A stretch of 64,000 nucleotides of DNA from AP-15 sp963747735 (GTDB taxonomy: Bacteria > Pseudomonadota > Alphaproteobacteria > ATCC43930 > CGMCC-115725), in the NCBI GenBank assembly GCA_963747735.1, contig CAVVGE010000008.1, forward strand, positions 62,001-126,000. The letters are read 5' to 3'. The notes beneath the pieces are model-generated. The model worked only from the letters and a program-made list of their open reading frames with translations, did no database searches and was not told the origin of the DNA. Positions 8,351 through 17,960 of the stretch are shown here, one piece after another. The first letter of the stretch is position 1; every line of letters starts with the position of its first letter. The position numbers were made by a program, and so were the translations under genes.

Positions 8351-9538
8351 TCATAACGCCCGCCCTTGGCCGCGGAGGATGCGCTGGGCGATCGACCAGC
8401 GATGCACCTCGGATGGGCCGTCATAGATGCGGAACGGGCGGATTTCGCGGAAGAGGCGAGCCACGATCGTATCGTCGGTGATGCCGAGGCCACCCAAGAT
8501 CTGCATGCTGCGGTCGACAACCCGCCAGATTGCTTCCGAGCAAATGACCTTGGCCATGCTCAATTCATGGCGGCCGTGCCGACCCTGGTCGAGGACCCAG
8601 GCGGCATGCCAAATGACGAGGCGGCTCGTATGCAAATCCATCTCGTTGTCGGCCAGCATGAAGCCGACGCCCTCGTGCTCGCCGAGCGGCTTGCCAAAGG
8701 CGCGGCGCCGGCAGGCGTAATCGGTGGCAATGTCGTGCGCGCGGCAGGCGGCGCCGAGCCAGCGCATGCAATGGGTCAGCCGCGCCGGTGCGAGCCGCGC
8801 CTGGGCATAGCGAAAGCCCTCGCCGACCCGGCCCAGCACCTGGCTTTGCTGCACCCGCAGGCCGTCGAGGCGGATAACGGCATGGCCGCCTGACATATAG
8901 CTATCAAGCGTATCGAGCACCCGCTCAATCATTATGCCGGGCGCGCTCATCGGCGACAGAAACATCGTTGCGCCGGCCGGCTCGGCTTTATCGCTTTCGG
9001 TTTTTGCCATAATGATTGCGAATTTTGCACCATTCGCTCCAGTGATCAACCATTTGCGGCCATCGATCACGAACTCGCTGCCGTCGCGCCGCGCCGTCGT
9101 CTGCAGCATCGATGGATCAGACCCGGCGCCGGGAGCCGGCTCGGTCATCATAAAGCACGACCGGATATCTCCGGCGGCGAGTGGGCGCAGCCAACATTCC
9201 TTCTGATGCTCCTCGGCGATCTGCTCGAGAAGATGCATGTTGGCCTCGTCGGGAGCCGCACAGTTGAGCGCCACCGGCCCTAACGGCGAATAGCCGGCGG
9301 CCTCAAAAACAACAGCTTTTGCGCGGTGGTCGAGCCCGAGGCCACCCCATTCGCGGCCGACATGCGGGGACAGCAGCCCGGCCTGCCGCCCGAGCGCAAC
9401 AAGCTCGCGGCGCAGCTCCGGGCTGGGACCGTGCGCAGTCTGGCGCCGATCGTGCTCGAACGGGACGATCTGCGCGCGCACAAACTCCTCGGTGCGCTCC
9501 TTCAACTCGACCAAATCGGCGGTTAGCGCAAAATCCAT
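8351..9538 (-). CDS. Acyl-CoA dehydrogenase family protein
   Basis: A 395-residue FAD-dependent acyl-CoA dehydrogenase with the usual three domains. N-terminal helices come first, then the middle beta domain with MTEPAPGAGSDPS, DGRKWLITGANGAKF and FLSPMSAPG, then a C-terminal helical domain with FGKPLGEHEGVGFMLAD and IYDGPSEVHRWSIA. At the position where medium-chain enzymes carry the catalytic Glu (Tyr-Glu-Gly) this protein has Asp, as in ACAD10/11-like branches where the base lies elsewhere. The substrate is therefore uncertain. Its start at 9538 faces the XRE regulator across the palindromic promoter region at 9612-9658. Confidence 0.9.
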   Translation of the reverse strand: MDFALTADLVELKERTEEFVRAQIVPFEHDRRQTAHGPSPELRRELVALGRQAGLLSPHVGREWGGLGLDHRAKAVVFEAAGYSPLGPVALNCAAPDEANMHLLEQIAEEHQKECWLRPLAAGDIRSCFMMTEPAPGAGSDPSMLQTTARRDGSEFVIDGRKWLITGANGAKFAIIMAKTESDKAEPAGATMFLSPMSAPGIMIERVLDTLDSYMSGGHAVIRLDGLRVQQSQVLGRVGEGFRYAQARLAPARLTHCMRWLGAACRAHDIATDYACRRRAFGKPLGEHEGVGFMLADNEMDLHTSRLVIWHAAWVLDQGRHGRHELSMAKVICSEAIWRVVDRSMQILGGLGITDDTIVARLFREIRPFRIYDGPSEVHRWSIAQRILRGQGRAL

Positions 9539-9611
9539 CGGAGATCTCCGGAGATTGGGGCCCGATCGTCCGTGCAGCCGCGACGGGGGTCAAGAACGAT
9601 ATACCTGATAG

Positions 9612-9658
9612 CAATATCGCATTTTATCTTGACAAAATGCGCTATATATGCGATATTG
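9612..9658 (+). promoter_or_regulatory. Promoter overlapped by a perfect inverted repeat
   Basis: CAATATCGCA (9612-9621) and TGCGATATTG (9649-9658) are perfect 10-bp inverted arms. Between them sits TTGACA (9629-9634), followed after 17 bases by GATATT (9652-9657), a reasonable sigma-70 promoter reading right. The arms flank the -35 and cover the -10, as an autoregulatory operator would. It lies between the divergent acyl-CoA dehydrogenase and XRE genes. Confidence 0.6.
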
Positions 9659-9747
9659 GAAACATGGGTGTTGGACGATCCAAACGGGCGCGCTTAGGCG
9701 CGGCGCTCGGCGCCGGATTGTTCCGCTCGCAACAGCAGGAGAGATCG

Positions 9748-10011
9748 ATGCGACGAGCCGATGATGCGCAAGCTTGTATCCGTTCGGCGTTGCGCCGGCA
9801 CCGGCGTGCCCTGGGATTGACCCAGGAGGCGGCCGGGAAGGTCCTCGGCATGCCCCGCCTCACCTATCACCGGATCGAAACCGGGTCGCGGCGCATTCAC
9901 TTCGCCGATCTCGCCGCGATCTGCACCGCCTATGGCTGCGATGTCAGCGAATTGTTGCAAGACACACGTCTCTCCACCGCTTATGCCTACGTGGCCGACG
10001 CGCTTCTTTGA
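9748..10011 (+). CDS. XRE-family helix-turn-helix regulator
   Basis: An 87-residue protein that is essentially one Cro/C1-type HTH domain: RALGLTQEAAGKVLGMPRLTYHRIETGSRRI, then a second half ending in SELLQD. (The motif is given here in parts: LGLTQEAAGKVLG, then LTYHRIETGSR.) The start at 9748 follows AGGAGAG at a good spacing; an in-frame ATG at 9664 would add 28 basic residues. It probably binds the inverted repeat just upstream and controls itself and perhaps the divergent acyl-CoA dehydrogenase/DUF917 genes. Confidence 0.8.
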   Translation: MRRADDAQACIRSALRRHRRALGLTQEAAGKVLGMPRLTYHRIETGSRRIHFADLAAICTAYGCDVSELLQDTRLSTAYAYVADALL

Positions 10012-10109
10012 GGACGCCGTGCCGTATCAGGCAACGCCGTGCGCCTTGAACCAAGCGAGCAACCCATGGTCCGCTCCCCGTCCGTCGGCCACGATTTACC
10101 GCGATATGG

Positions 10110-13100
10110 TCAGTAATCGTATTGATAGTTCAGCCCGATCCCGGTGTTGCCGCTTTGGCCGGCTTCGCCCTGCACCGTCACATGCGGGCGCAGCTCGATC
10201 TGCACGGTGACTTTGCTGGTCGGCGGAGAGACTCCCTGGGTGACGCCGACCGAAACGCCGGGCATCAGATATTTGCCGGCGCTCACGGCTGCATTGCCGG
10301 TTCCGGCGGGGTTGGCAAGGGCGGGGTTGAGGATGCTGCTCGCCGGTCCGCTCGAGGCTTCGCCCAAGCGCAGCCAGTCGAGGCCGAGCTTGCCGCGCAA
10401 CTTGTCGAGCATGCCCGGCCCGCCGCCGGCAAGAGCCGCAGCTGCCTGAGCCAGCTGCAAACCTTGCGCGGCCGAGATCCGGCCGAGGCTCTGTCCGAAC
10501 AAGACCCGTGCCAGGATCTCGTCCTCGGGTAGAGCAGGTATCGAGGCCAGCGCGATTTTCGGGGCCGAGGCCAGCCCGGTGATGACGACCCGCGCGGTAA
10601 TGTCGGCAGCGCTCGCTTCGGCTACGATGTCGAGTGTCGGATCGAGCTTGCTGCCGCCGCCGAAGACGATCGCCCCCCGGGTCAGCTGAAAGGTCTTGCC
10701 GAGCAGATCGAAGCTGCCCTGGATTTGCTCGAGCCGGCCGGTGATGTCTGGAGCGGCGCTGGTGCCTCGGACCGTCAGCCTGCCGCGCCACTGGCTGTCG
10801 AGCCCATGCCCGCGGACAAAGATCGGGCCGGGCGCATCGAGCTGCAGATCGAGCGGTGCCGGCAGCAACGCGGTCGCCGATGGAGGCGGAGACGGAGACG
10901 GCGCTTTGCCGCTTTTGCTGTCAACGACGATGACGTCGAGGCGGGCGACATCCAGCGACGGGCTCTGTGGCAGAGTGATGTTGCCTTTGTCGATGGTCAG
11001 CCGCCCGGTGATTTTCGGGCTGCCGATCGGCCCGGCGGCCGTGATGCTGCCGCTCGCCGTGATGACCGCCTCGTCGCGTGCGGCAATGCGAAACTGCGCC
11101 AGCCTTGCCGACAGCTCGACGACCGGTCCGGCCGGTCGGTCCAGCACCACGCTGCCGCGCGCCTCGATATGCCCGCCGGCAGTGTCGGCGGCCGTGAACG
11201 AGGCGAGCTGAAAACGGTCGCGGTCGCCGGTGAGGTTCGCGTCGATGCCGGTCAGCACCGCACCGCTCGCAAAATTCTCCCAGCGGCCGTCGATGACCTT
11301 CATCTGTCCGCTCGCCGTCGGGGCGGCCACCGTGCCGGCTAGCGAAACATCGGCCGAGAAGCGTCCGGCGATCCGGTCCTCGCCGAGCGGCAACAGGTCG
11401 GCCAGATTTTCGAGCCGGCCGCTGCCGCGCAGATTGAGCGCGAGCCGGCCGTCGGCCGGCACCGAAATGCCGAATGGCGCGCGAGCCAGCCGCAGCGGCA
11501 CCGACCCGCCGAAGGCGACGTTGTCGCCTTTGAGCCCCCTGACCTGCCCATGCACAGCGAGATCCCGCCCGTTCCAATCGCCGGCTATCGCGAGCCCGAG
11601 GCCGCCGGGACCGATGTGGGCCGAAAGGTCGAGGTCGCGGGCGGTCAGCATCAAATGGCCTCGCGGCGCACCCAGGGTGCCGCCGATCCGGGCCGTCCCG
11701 GATAGCTCACCCTGCATTCCGCGATAGCCGAGCGTGCGCGCGCCGGATGCGATCGACAAATCGGTCGCAGCCACTGCCAACGTCACGCCGTCGCCACGCA
11801 CTTCGCCAGAGCCGCTGATCCGGCCGCTTCCCACACGAAGGTCCAACCCGGAAACAGCGATATCAGACGCCCGCCGCGACACGATCAGCGGGGTTTGCAG
11901 TGCCAAACGATCGCCACCGACCGATCCGATAAGCCGGTTGAGACGGAGCTCGACGCCATCGGGGATGAGGGCACCCTCGCCGGCGAAGCTGGCCGACAAT
12001 GGCTGGCCTTTCGCGTCGCCGTCAAAGGCAAAGCGGCCCGGCCTCGGGCTTTCGACAGTGAGCTTCGCTGCTGCGAGGCGGGCTGCCCCGAAGCGGCCCT
12101 GGATCAGCGCCAGCCGCCCGCTTATCGAAGGGATTCGCCGCAGATTCGCGAGCCGGACCGCCGCGCCGAGGCGGCCGATCCGAAGAAGGGAGGATCCGTT
12201 GCCGGCTGAAAGGTTCCCTCCGGTCGCGGACAGATCGAAGCGTTGGCCACCATCGACATCGAGGGAGGTGGTAAATTCGAGACTGCCGCCGATCGGCTTG
12301 CCGACGAGCTTGGACCAGCGGGCGAGGTCCGGCACCCGCCCGGTGATCTTGCCGCGGATCAGGCCCGTGTCGCGGGCGATGCGCAGGGCACCGGCGATCG
12401 AGCTCCCCGCCGCGGTCAGCCGCAATTGTTGGATGGCGATATCGCCTCCTTCGGCAAGCGCTGTGAGCGCGACCGTTCCTTCGAGACCGCGGGCCCCAAA
12501 GCTGCCCTCGATCTCAGCCCGGAGCGTCGCGAGATCGGAGGTTCGAGCGGCGAGCTGGACCTGGTCGAGTGCGACACCCGCAACGGCGACGCTGCGCCCG
12601 TCGAGATCGCCTTTAACCGCAAGCCGATCGAGCACCCCCGTTGCTTGAACCCGAGCGGTGCCCGTGCCCCTGAGCACGGCGCCGAGCGCTTTGCCGAGCG
12701 GATCGAGCCGCGCCACAGCGAGGGTCAACGCCGCATCGAGGTGTTGCGAGGCCGGGTCGAACCGCGCGTTTCCGGAAAGATTAGCTGCCGCGCTGTCGAT
12801 ATCGATATGGTCGGCGCTGAGCCCGCCGTTCGCCGCACGTTCGACCGCACCCTTCATTGTCACCGTACCGCCGAACAGCGCATCCGCCATCGCAATTCCG
12901 GTGTGCAGGTCCCCCGTCGAACCGTCAAAAGTCGCCCCGAGCCCACCCGCAGGCCGCTTTGTCACGTTGGCTGCGAGCCTCGCCGATCCGCCGACCGGAT
13001 GCCCGAGAAACCCGCTAAACGGGCGCAAATCGGCAGCGGCCAATTCGAGCCGGCCCGATGTCTCGGCGCCGGCCATCCGTCCTGCGCCGGTCACCTCGAG

Positions 13101-14498
13101 GCCCATGCCATGCAGGGTCAGCCGGCGGAGCTCGGTGGCGCTGCCGTCGCCGGCCACGCCGCCAGCCAGCGAAAACTCCAGCTCGCGTCCGAGGCTCGGC
13201 GGCAGTGCTGCACTCCCGGGGAAGACGAGGCCCTGGAGCCGACCACTCGCCGCCACGGTGATGCGGGTGTGCCGATCGCCGAGGGGACCCAGCGGTATTG
13301 CCGACGCCTTCACTTCGATCTGCGCGGCGCTGGAGCCGTAAGCCCGCGCTCCGATTATCGACAGGTTTGCCGTCAAAGTCGGGCGGGTCTTGCCGTCGGC
13401 CAGGGTCGCGCTCAAGGAGCCGGAACCGCCGAGCTTTGCGCCGAGCAGCGGCGACAACAGGGAAAGGTCCGGGATGCCGGTATGAAGATGGGCCGCGACG
13501 AGGTCGTTTGGCCTCTTCAAGGTGGCGTCGGTCATCAACGTGCCAGCCCTGGCGTCGATCGTCAGCCGGCCGAGCGCGATCTGTTGGCTGAGCCGGGCGT
13601 GCATGGCCAACCGCACACGGTCGCCGACAATCGGTGCAAGCCCGATCGGGAGGAGGCTCGCGAGATTGGCTGTGCCGCTCAGCCCGAACCCGGTCTCATC
13701 GGCAGCGGCCAGGCTCACATTCGCATCGAGACGGGCGCCTGCGCCGGCGGAGGCAGTCACCAGGCCATGCCAATCGGCGATCGGCCCGATGCCGTCGACG
13801 GAAAGAGCGAACGGCAAATGATCTCGGCGATCGAGGAGCCGGTCTATAAGGATGCCGGTTGGTTCACTGGCGCTGAGACGCAGGCTCAACACCGGCGGCG
13901 TGCCGATGATCGTTATCGCGAGCGCAATGCTCCCGGCCCGGCCGTCGACCCGACGCAGATCGAAAGATATACGTGCCGAGTCGCCGGCGATCCGAGCCCG
14001 CCCCTCGATTGTCGAGATGACGCGGTCGCCTGCGACCGGCGCGCCCAATGCGAGCCGCTCGATGACGAGCCGCTCCAGCGCGACCTCTGTCGGAAGCTGC
14101 GGAACGTGCAGGTAATAGGCTAGCGGGCGAGACGAGCCCGACGAGCTCGGCAGCCGCGCCATATCGATTTCGCCGATGGTCAGCGATCCGATGCTGACGC
14201 GCCCCGAGAGCAGCTTGGTAGGCGAGACGCGGACGGCGAGGTTGTGCAGGGTCAGATAGGTGCCGCCCGCATCGCCGATCTCTATGCGGGCAATCTCGAA
14301 ATGAAACGGCACGAGCCCGTCCAGCCCGTCGATCGAGACGAGGAAATCGGGGCCGCTCAGGGCCTCCGCGATCGCTCGCCCAAGCCAGCGTTGGCCCGGC
14401 GGGGTCTGCGCCAAGCCGAAGATCGCGGCGAAGAGAGCGATCAAGAGCCCCAGCGCGATCCCGATTCGGTGAAGCAATCGGCCCAGGCGCTGGCTCAA
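10110..14498 (-). CDS. tamB: Translocation and assembly module protein TamB
   Basis: A 1462-residue TamB/DUF490 protein. A single membrane anchor (about residues 12-32) is followed by a long stretch of short beta-strand repeats typical of the AsmA/TamB lipid-conduit fold. The conserved C-terminal DUF490 region has LGRISAAQGLQLAQAA and ends in a beta-barrel-like NYQYDY. With TamA it assists insertion of outer-membrane proteins and may move phospholipid across the periplasm. Its start overlaps the tamA stop by four bases, so the pair is translationally coupled. Large ORFs on the opposite strand are shadows. Confidence 0.93.
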   Translation of the reverse strand: MSQRLGRLLHRIGIALGLLIALFAAIFGLAQTPPGQRWLGRAIAEALSGPDFLVSIDGLDGLVPFHFEIARIEIGDAGGTYLTLHNLAVRVSPTKLLSGRVSIGSLTIGEIDMARLPSSSGSSRPLAYYLHVPQLPTEVALERLVIERLALGAPVAGDRVISTIEGRARIAGDSARISFDLRRVDGRAGSIALAITIIGTPPVLSLRLSASEPTGILIDRLLDRRDHLPFALSVDGIGPIADWHGLVTASAGAGARLDANVSLAAADETGFGLSGTANLASLLPIGLAPIVGDRVRLAMHARLSQQIALGRLTIDARAGTLMTDATLKRPNDLVAAHLHTGIPDLSLLSPLLGAKLGGSGSLSATLADGKTRPTLTANLSIIGARAYGSSAAQIEVKASAIPLGPLGDRHTRITVAASGRLQGLVFPGSAALPPSLGRELEFSLAGGVAGDGSATELRRLTLHGMGLEVTGAGRMAGAETSGRLELAAADLRPFSGFLGHPVGGSARLAANVTKRPAGGLGATFDGSTGDLHTGIAMADALFGGTVTMKGAVERAANGGLSADHIDIDSAAANLSGNARFDPASQHLDAALTLAVARLDPLGKALGAVLRGTGTARVQATGVLDRLAVKGDLDGRSVAVAGVALDQVQLAARTSDLATLRAEIEGSFGARGLEGTVALTALAEGGDIAIQQLRLTAAGSSIAGALRIARDTGLIRGKITGRVPDLARWSKLVGKPIGGSLEFTTSLDVDGGQRFDLSATGGNLSAGNGSSLLRIGRLGAAVRLANLRRIPSISGRLALIQGRFGAARLAAAKLTVESPRPGRFAFDGDAKGQPLSASFAGEGALIPDGVELRLNRLIGSVGGDRLALQTPLIVSRRASDIAVSGLDLRVGSGRISGSGEVRGDGVTLAVAATDLSIASGARTLGYRGMQGELSGTARIGGTLGAPRGHLMLTARDLDLSAHIGPGGLGLAIAGDWNGRDLAVHGQVRGLKGDNVAFGGSVPLRLARAPFGISVPADGRLALNLRGSGRLENLADLLPLGEDRIAGRFSADVSLAGTVAAPTASGQMKVIDGRWENFASGAVLTGIDANLTGDRDRFQLASFTAADTAGGHIEARGSVVLDRPAGPVVELSARLAQFRIAARDEAVITASGSITAAGPIGSPKITGRLTIDKGNITLPQSPSLDVARLDVIVVDSKSGKAPSPSPPPSATALLPAPLDLQLDAPGPIFVRGHGLDSQWRGRLTVRGTSAAPDITGRLEQIQGSFDLLGKTFQLTRGAIVFGGGSKLDPTLDIVAEASAADITARVVITGLASAPKIALASIPALPEDEILARVLFGQSLGRISAAQGLQLAQAAAALAGGGPGMLDKLRGKLGLDWLRLGEASSGPASSILNPALANPAGTGNAAVSAGKYLMPGVSVGVTQGVSPPTSKVTVQIELRPHVTVQGEAGQSGNTGIGLNYQYDY

Positions 14499-16315
14499 AA
14501 GGCCTGACCGAGGCTGATATAGACTTGGATCGGCGAATCGGCGCCGCGCTTGTAAAGCGGGGTCGCCAGATCGAGCCGCAGCGGTCCGAAAGGGGTATAG
14601 TAGCGCAAGCCCAGACCGACGCCATAAAACAGGCGCTCGCCGAATTGCGGCAGGCTCTTCTCGTAGAAGCTGCCGGCGTCGATGAACGGCACCAGCCCGA
14701 TCGTCGGGGTGAGCTTGATGCGGGCTTCGAGATTGCCGACGAGGCTCGACTTCCCGCCGATCGGGATATTGTTGCCGTCGAGCGCTCCGGCCATCTGGTA
14801 GCCATAGGGACGGATCGATCCGCCCCCACCGGCGTAGATTCGCTGGTCGGCCGGCAGCTCGGCGAGCGGCGCGCCATCGAGCGAGCCGAGCGCCAACCTC
14901 CCGGCCAGGACCACTCGCTCACTACCGCCGACCGGCCGATAGGTGCTGAGCGAGACCAAGCTCGTCACAAAATTCAAGTCCGAGCGCGAAAAGGTGTGGG
15001 CGGGTGTCACCGCGAGCTGAGCTCTCCAACCGTGCGTCGGGTCGAGCAAATTGTCGGTCGTATCGAGCTTCACATAGGCTGGGACGCCCAAAAGCTCGTA
15101 GCTTTGGGTGCGTTCGGTCGCGGTAAACGGGCTCAGCGTCGCGAGCTGCTCGACGTTCGCGGTCTCGGCCTCCACCGATGTGCCGCCGGTCAGCAACGGG
15201 CCGAAGCGGCGTTCAAGTCCGATCGTGGCCAATGCCCGGCGGCTACGATAAGCGACGGGCGTGTCGTTCGCGACCTCGGCGGTAGCCAGCAGGTCTTGGC
15301 GGGCGGAGAGAAAGTCAGGGCGGCGAAAATTTGCGGCAAAGGCGTCGACCTGCTGTCCGGCACTGGCGTCGAGCTTTAGATATTCGGCGTTGCCGAACAG
15401 GTTGCGGTTCTCCCAGAAGGCACGGGCACCCGCACCTTGACTGGTATTGTAGGCCAAGCCCACGCCGATCGTGCGATGCGCCCGCTCGGTAACGGCGATC
15501 GTCATTCCTGCTTCGCCGGGGGTTTTGGGATCCTCCGAGGGTGTGATCGCCACCGTGCTGAACAATCCGCTTTGGAGCAGCGCCGAGCGGGACGCCTCGA
15601 CCTTGGCGGCATCGTAGGTTTCGCCCGCCTGCCAGCCCAGCCGTCTCTCGACATAGCCGGGATCGAGCCGATCGAGCCCGGTAATCCTGGTCCGACCGAA
15701 GCGCATCTGCGGACCGGGGTCAATCCGGTAGGTGACCGCCATTGTCATGGCGCCTTTGTCGATGACCACGCGGCGAGCGGTCGCCTTAGCGAACGGATGA
15801 CCGCTGTTGGTGAAGCGGACCACCAGCGCCGCCTCGGCGGCGAGCACCGGGGCGGTGCGCGCCGGATCGCCCGGTTTCAGCGGCAAAGGCAGCGCGCCGG
15901 GAATCGCCAGGCTGCGTCCATCGGGTCCCAGCACCGTCACGCTATCGACGTGATACAGGCCGCCCGGCGTCACCGTCACCACGACTTTTGCCGGCTCTGT
16001 CTTGCTGTCGACGTCATAAGAGAAATGAGCGCCCCAGTAGCCCAGGCTGTGCGCGGCGTCGCGAAGGCCGGCTATGTCGCGATCGGCGCGACGGCGGAGC
16101 GCTGTAGCGGAGGCCGGAGGCCTGTCTTCGAGCCCCTTCAGCTGTGAAACCGTGTCGAGAAGATCGCCCAGGTCACCGCCCGAGACACCGACGATCTCGG
16201 TTCGATAACGTAAATCAGCCCGTGCGCTGGCCGGCAACAGAGCCGCAATCAGTGTCAGGGCGGGCAGAAACCGACCTGCCAGCCTAGTCTCCGCCCTCGC
16301 ACGGGCACACCACAA
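14495..16315 (-). CDS. tamA: TamA, Omp85-family outer membrane assembly protein
   Basis: A 606-residue Omp85/BamA-superfamily protein. A signal peptide with ALTLIAALLPASARA is followed by POTRA repeats and a 16-strand barrel ending in the terminal aromatic signature ISLGQAF. It partners TamB in the outer membrane. The annotated start is a TTG at 16315 that lies inside a 17-bp tandem repeat (16313-16346) with no clear ribosome site; no ATG or GTG precedes the signal peptide nearby, so the exact start is uncertain. Confidence 0.9.
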   Translation of the reverse strand: MWCARARAETRLAGRFLPALTLIAALLPASARADLRYRTEIVGVSGGDLGDLLDTVSQLKGLEDRPPASATALRRRADRDIAGLRDAAHSLGYWGAHFSYDVDSKTEPAKVVVTVTPGGLYHVDSVTVLGPDGRSLAIPGALPLPLKPGDPARTAPVLAAEAALVVRFTNSGHPFAKATARRVVIDKGAMTMAVTYRIDPGPQMRFGRTRITGLDRLDPGYVERRLGWQAGETYDAAKVEASRSALLQSGLFSTVAITPSEDPKTPGEAGMTIAVTERAHRTIGVGLAYNTSQGAGARAFWENRNLFGNAEYLKLDASAGQQVDAFAANFRRPDFLSARQDLLATAEVANDTPVAYRSRRALATIGLERRFGPLLTGGTSVEAETANVEQLATLSPFTATERTQSYELLGVPAYVKLDTTDNLLDPTHGWRAQLAVTPAHTFSRSDLNFVTSLVSLSTYRPVGGSERVVLAGRLALGSLDGAPLAELPADQRIYAGGGGSIRPYGYQMAGALDGNNIPIGGKSSLVGNLEARIKLTPTIGLVPFIDAGSFYEKSLPQFGERLFYGVGLGLRYYTPFGPLRLDLATPLYKRGADSPIQVYISLGQAF

Positions 16316-16346
16316 GCCAGATCCGGGCTCAAGCCAGATCCGGGCC
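16313..16346. repeat. 17-bp tandem repeat at the tamA start
   Basis: CAAGCCAGATCCGGGCT is followed directly by a second copy differing only in the last base. The repeat covers the presumed tamA start region and may have displaced the original one. Confidence 0.6.
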
Positions 16347-16356
16347 CGTTCCCGCC

Positions 16357-16647
16357 CTACGCGCTTTTGCGTGCTGCGGCTTGTTCAACGCGGCGCTTCA
16401 GCCGCCGGATTTCCGGCGACAATTTACGGTCGGGCGTGGCACGCAAGAATGAATCGATGCCGCCCTTGTGCTCGATCGTGCGGATCGCCGCTGCAGAAAT
16501 CCGCAGTCGGATCGATCCCAGTGTGTCCGAGAGAACTGAGATTTGCTGCAGATTGGGAAGAAATCTCCGCTTTGTCTTATTGTTGGCATGGCTGACGTTG
16601 TGTCCGACCTGGACGCCCTTGCCGGTGACTGCGCATCGTCGCGCCAT
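16357..16647 (-). CDS. rpmB: 50S ribosomal protein L28
   Basis: A 96-residue L28, slightly longer than in E. coli as is usual in alphaproteobacteria. MARRCAVTGKGVQVGHNVSH and the NNKTKRRFLPNLQ stretch are diagnostic. The start at 16647 was chosen to begin at MARRC; the frame is open six codons further. It is monocistronic, with tamA downstream in the same direction. Confidence 0.97.
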   Translation of the reverse strand: MARRCAVTGKGVQVGHNVSHANNKTKRRFLPNLQQISVLSDTLGSIRLRISAAAIRTIEHKGGIDSFLRATPDRKLSPEIRRLKRRVEQAAARKSA

Positions 16648-16799
16648 GCCCCACCTCGAAACCATGTTGCCGCCGTAGCCGGCTCGCTCCGACTACGATC
16701 TCACGGGGGCGCGTTTTACGCTTGGCGGCGACTTTGCGTCAAGCGCCCGATGCCGCGGCGCGGCTCATGGACACGATACGCGTTTTTGGTTAAGTTGGC

Positions 16800-17879
16800 A
16801 TGCAACGGATCGATCGCATGACATTATTTCAGCGTATTCGGCCTTCCTTTGGCGAGGATGGGGTCGAATTAGAAACGAGATTGTGGCCCGGATCTCGATC
16901 GGCCGGCGATCTGCTGCGACAGCGGCGCGAGGCGCTCGGGCGTGACCTTACCGAAATCGCGGCGGCGTTGCGGATCAAGCCGGCCTATCTGGCTGCGCTC
17001 GAGGAAGGTCGTCCGGACCGCCTGCCCGGCCCGGCCTACGCGGCCGGTTTCGTTCGGGCATATGGCGAGCATCTCGGGCTCGACGGCGGCGAGATTTTGC
17101 GGCGCTTTCGGGCCGAATCCGGGGCCCTCGACGCCAAGCCCGATCTGTCGTTTCCGATGCCGCTGGGGGAGCGCGGCATACCCGGCGGGTCGATGCTGCT
17201 GGCAGCTCTGATCCTGGCGCTGTGCGGGTATGGCGCCTGGTATTATCTGTCGAGCGCCGAACGCTCACACCCCGAGCGCGTTACCGAAGTACCCGTCGAG
17301 CTATTGGCGCCGAAGACGATGCCGGTCACTGCCGCAACACCACGTAGAGCCGTCCAGCCGGAAGCGGCCGCGACAAGCGACCCGCCGCCACCGGCGCGGG
17401 AGGATGGCAGCACAGAGCCGCAGCCGGCCGCAGCCGCAGCAACCCTGGTGCCGGCCGTCGGACCTCCGGCAGCGTCGGCATCCGCCGCGTCCGGCGTGGG
17501 GAACGCCGCATCTCCCCCGGCATCGGCCACGAGCCCTCTGGCAGCAAGTGCTGCAGCACCTGCGACTGAAGAGCACGGGGCTGCAAGCTACGGTGCCGGC
17601 GACGGTCAGGCCCGAGTTTTGCTGCGAGCGACCGCCGACAGCTGGATCGCGGTGCGCGGCGTCAACCAAGCCGTGTTGTTCACCCGACTGCTGAAAGCCG
17701 GTGAGACCTATCGGGTGCCGGACGAGCCCGGGCTATCGATGCGGACCGGCAATGCCGGAGGTCTCGAAATCACCGTCGATGGGAAGCCGGCGCCCTCGAT
17801 CGGGCCAAATGGCGCCATCCGCCGGAATGTCGCGCTCGACCCTCAGGCATTGATGGCGGGGACCGCGGTTCATAATTGA
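16800..17879 (+). CDS. rodZ: RodZ-like helix-turn-helix membrane protein
   Basis: A 359-residue protein with the RodZ plan: a cytoplasmic HTH_25 domain (about residues 36-105, LRQRREALGRDLTEIAAALR), one membrane segment (131-150), a long Ala/Pro-rich periplasmic linker (about 165-255), and a C-terminal DUF4115 domain (ADSWIAVRG to the end). In rods RodZ links MreB to the cell-wall machinery. The position just upstream of ispG is common for this gene. An ATG at 16818 is an alternative start. Confidence 0.88.
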   Translation: MQRIDRMTLFQRIRPSFGEDGVELETRLWPGSRSAGDLLRQRREALGRDLTEIAAALRIKPAYLAALEEGRPDRLPGPAYAAGFVRAYGEHLGLDGGEILRRFRAESGALDAKPDLSFPMPLGERGIPGGSMLLAALILALCGYGAWYYLSSAERSHPERVTEVPVELLAPKTMPVTAATPRRAVQPEAAATSDPPPPAREDGSTEPQPAAAAATLVPAVGPPAASASAASGVGNAASPPASATSPLAASAAAPATEEHGAASYGAGDGQARVLLRATADSWIAVRGVNQAVLFTRLLKAGETYRVPDEPGLSMRTGNAGGLEITVDGKPAPSIGPNGAIRRNVALDPQALMAGTAVHN

Positions 17880-17960
17880 CGATCGTTGCCAACCGGCCGC
17901 GGCTTTGTCTGCTCCCCCGAAAGGTCTTATAAGCCCGCCCCGACAAATCAACCCAGTGAG

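Noticed and set aside
12243..14123. 626-codon open frame on the + strand
   Set aside because: It lies wholly inside tamB on the other strand, has no ribosome site, and shows the Arg/Ala bias of a shadow frame in GC-rich DNA.
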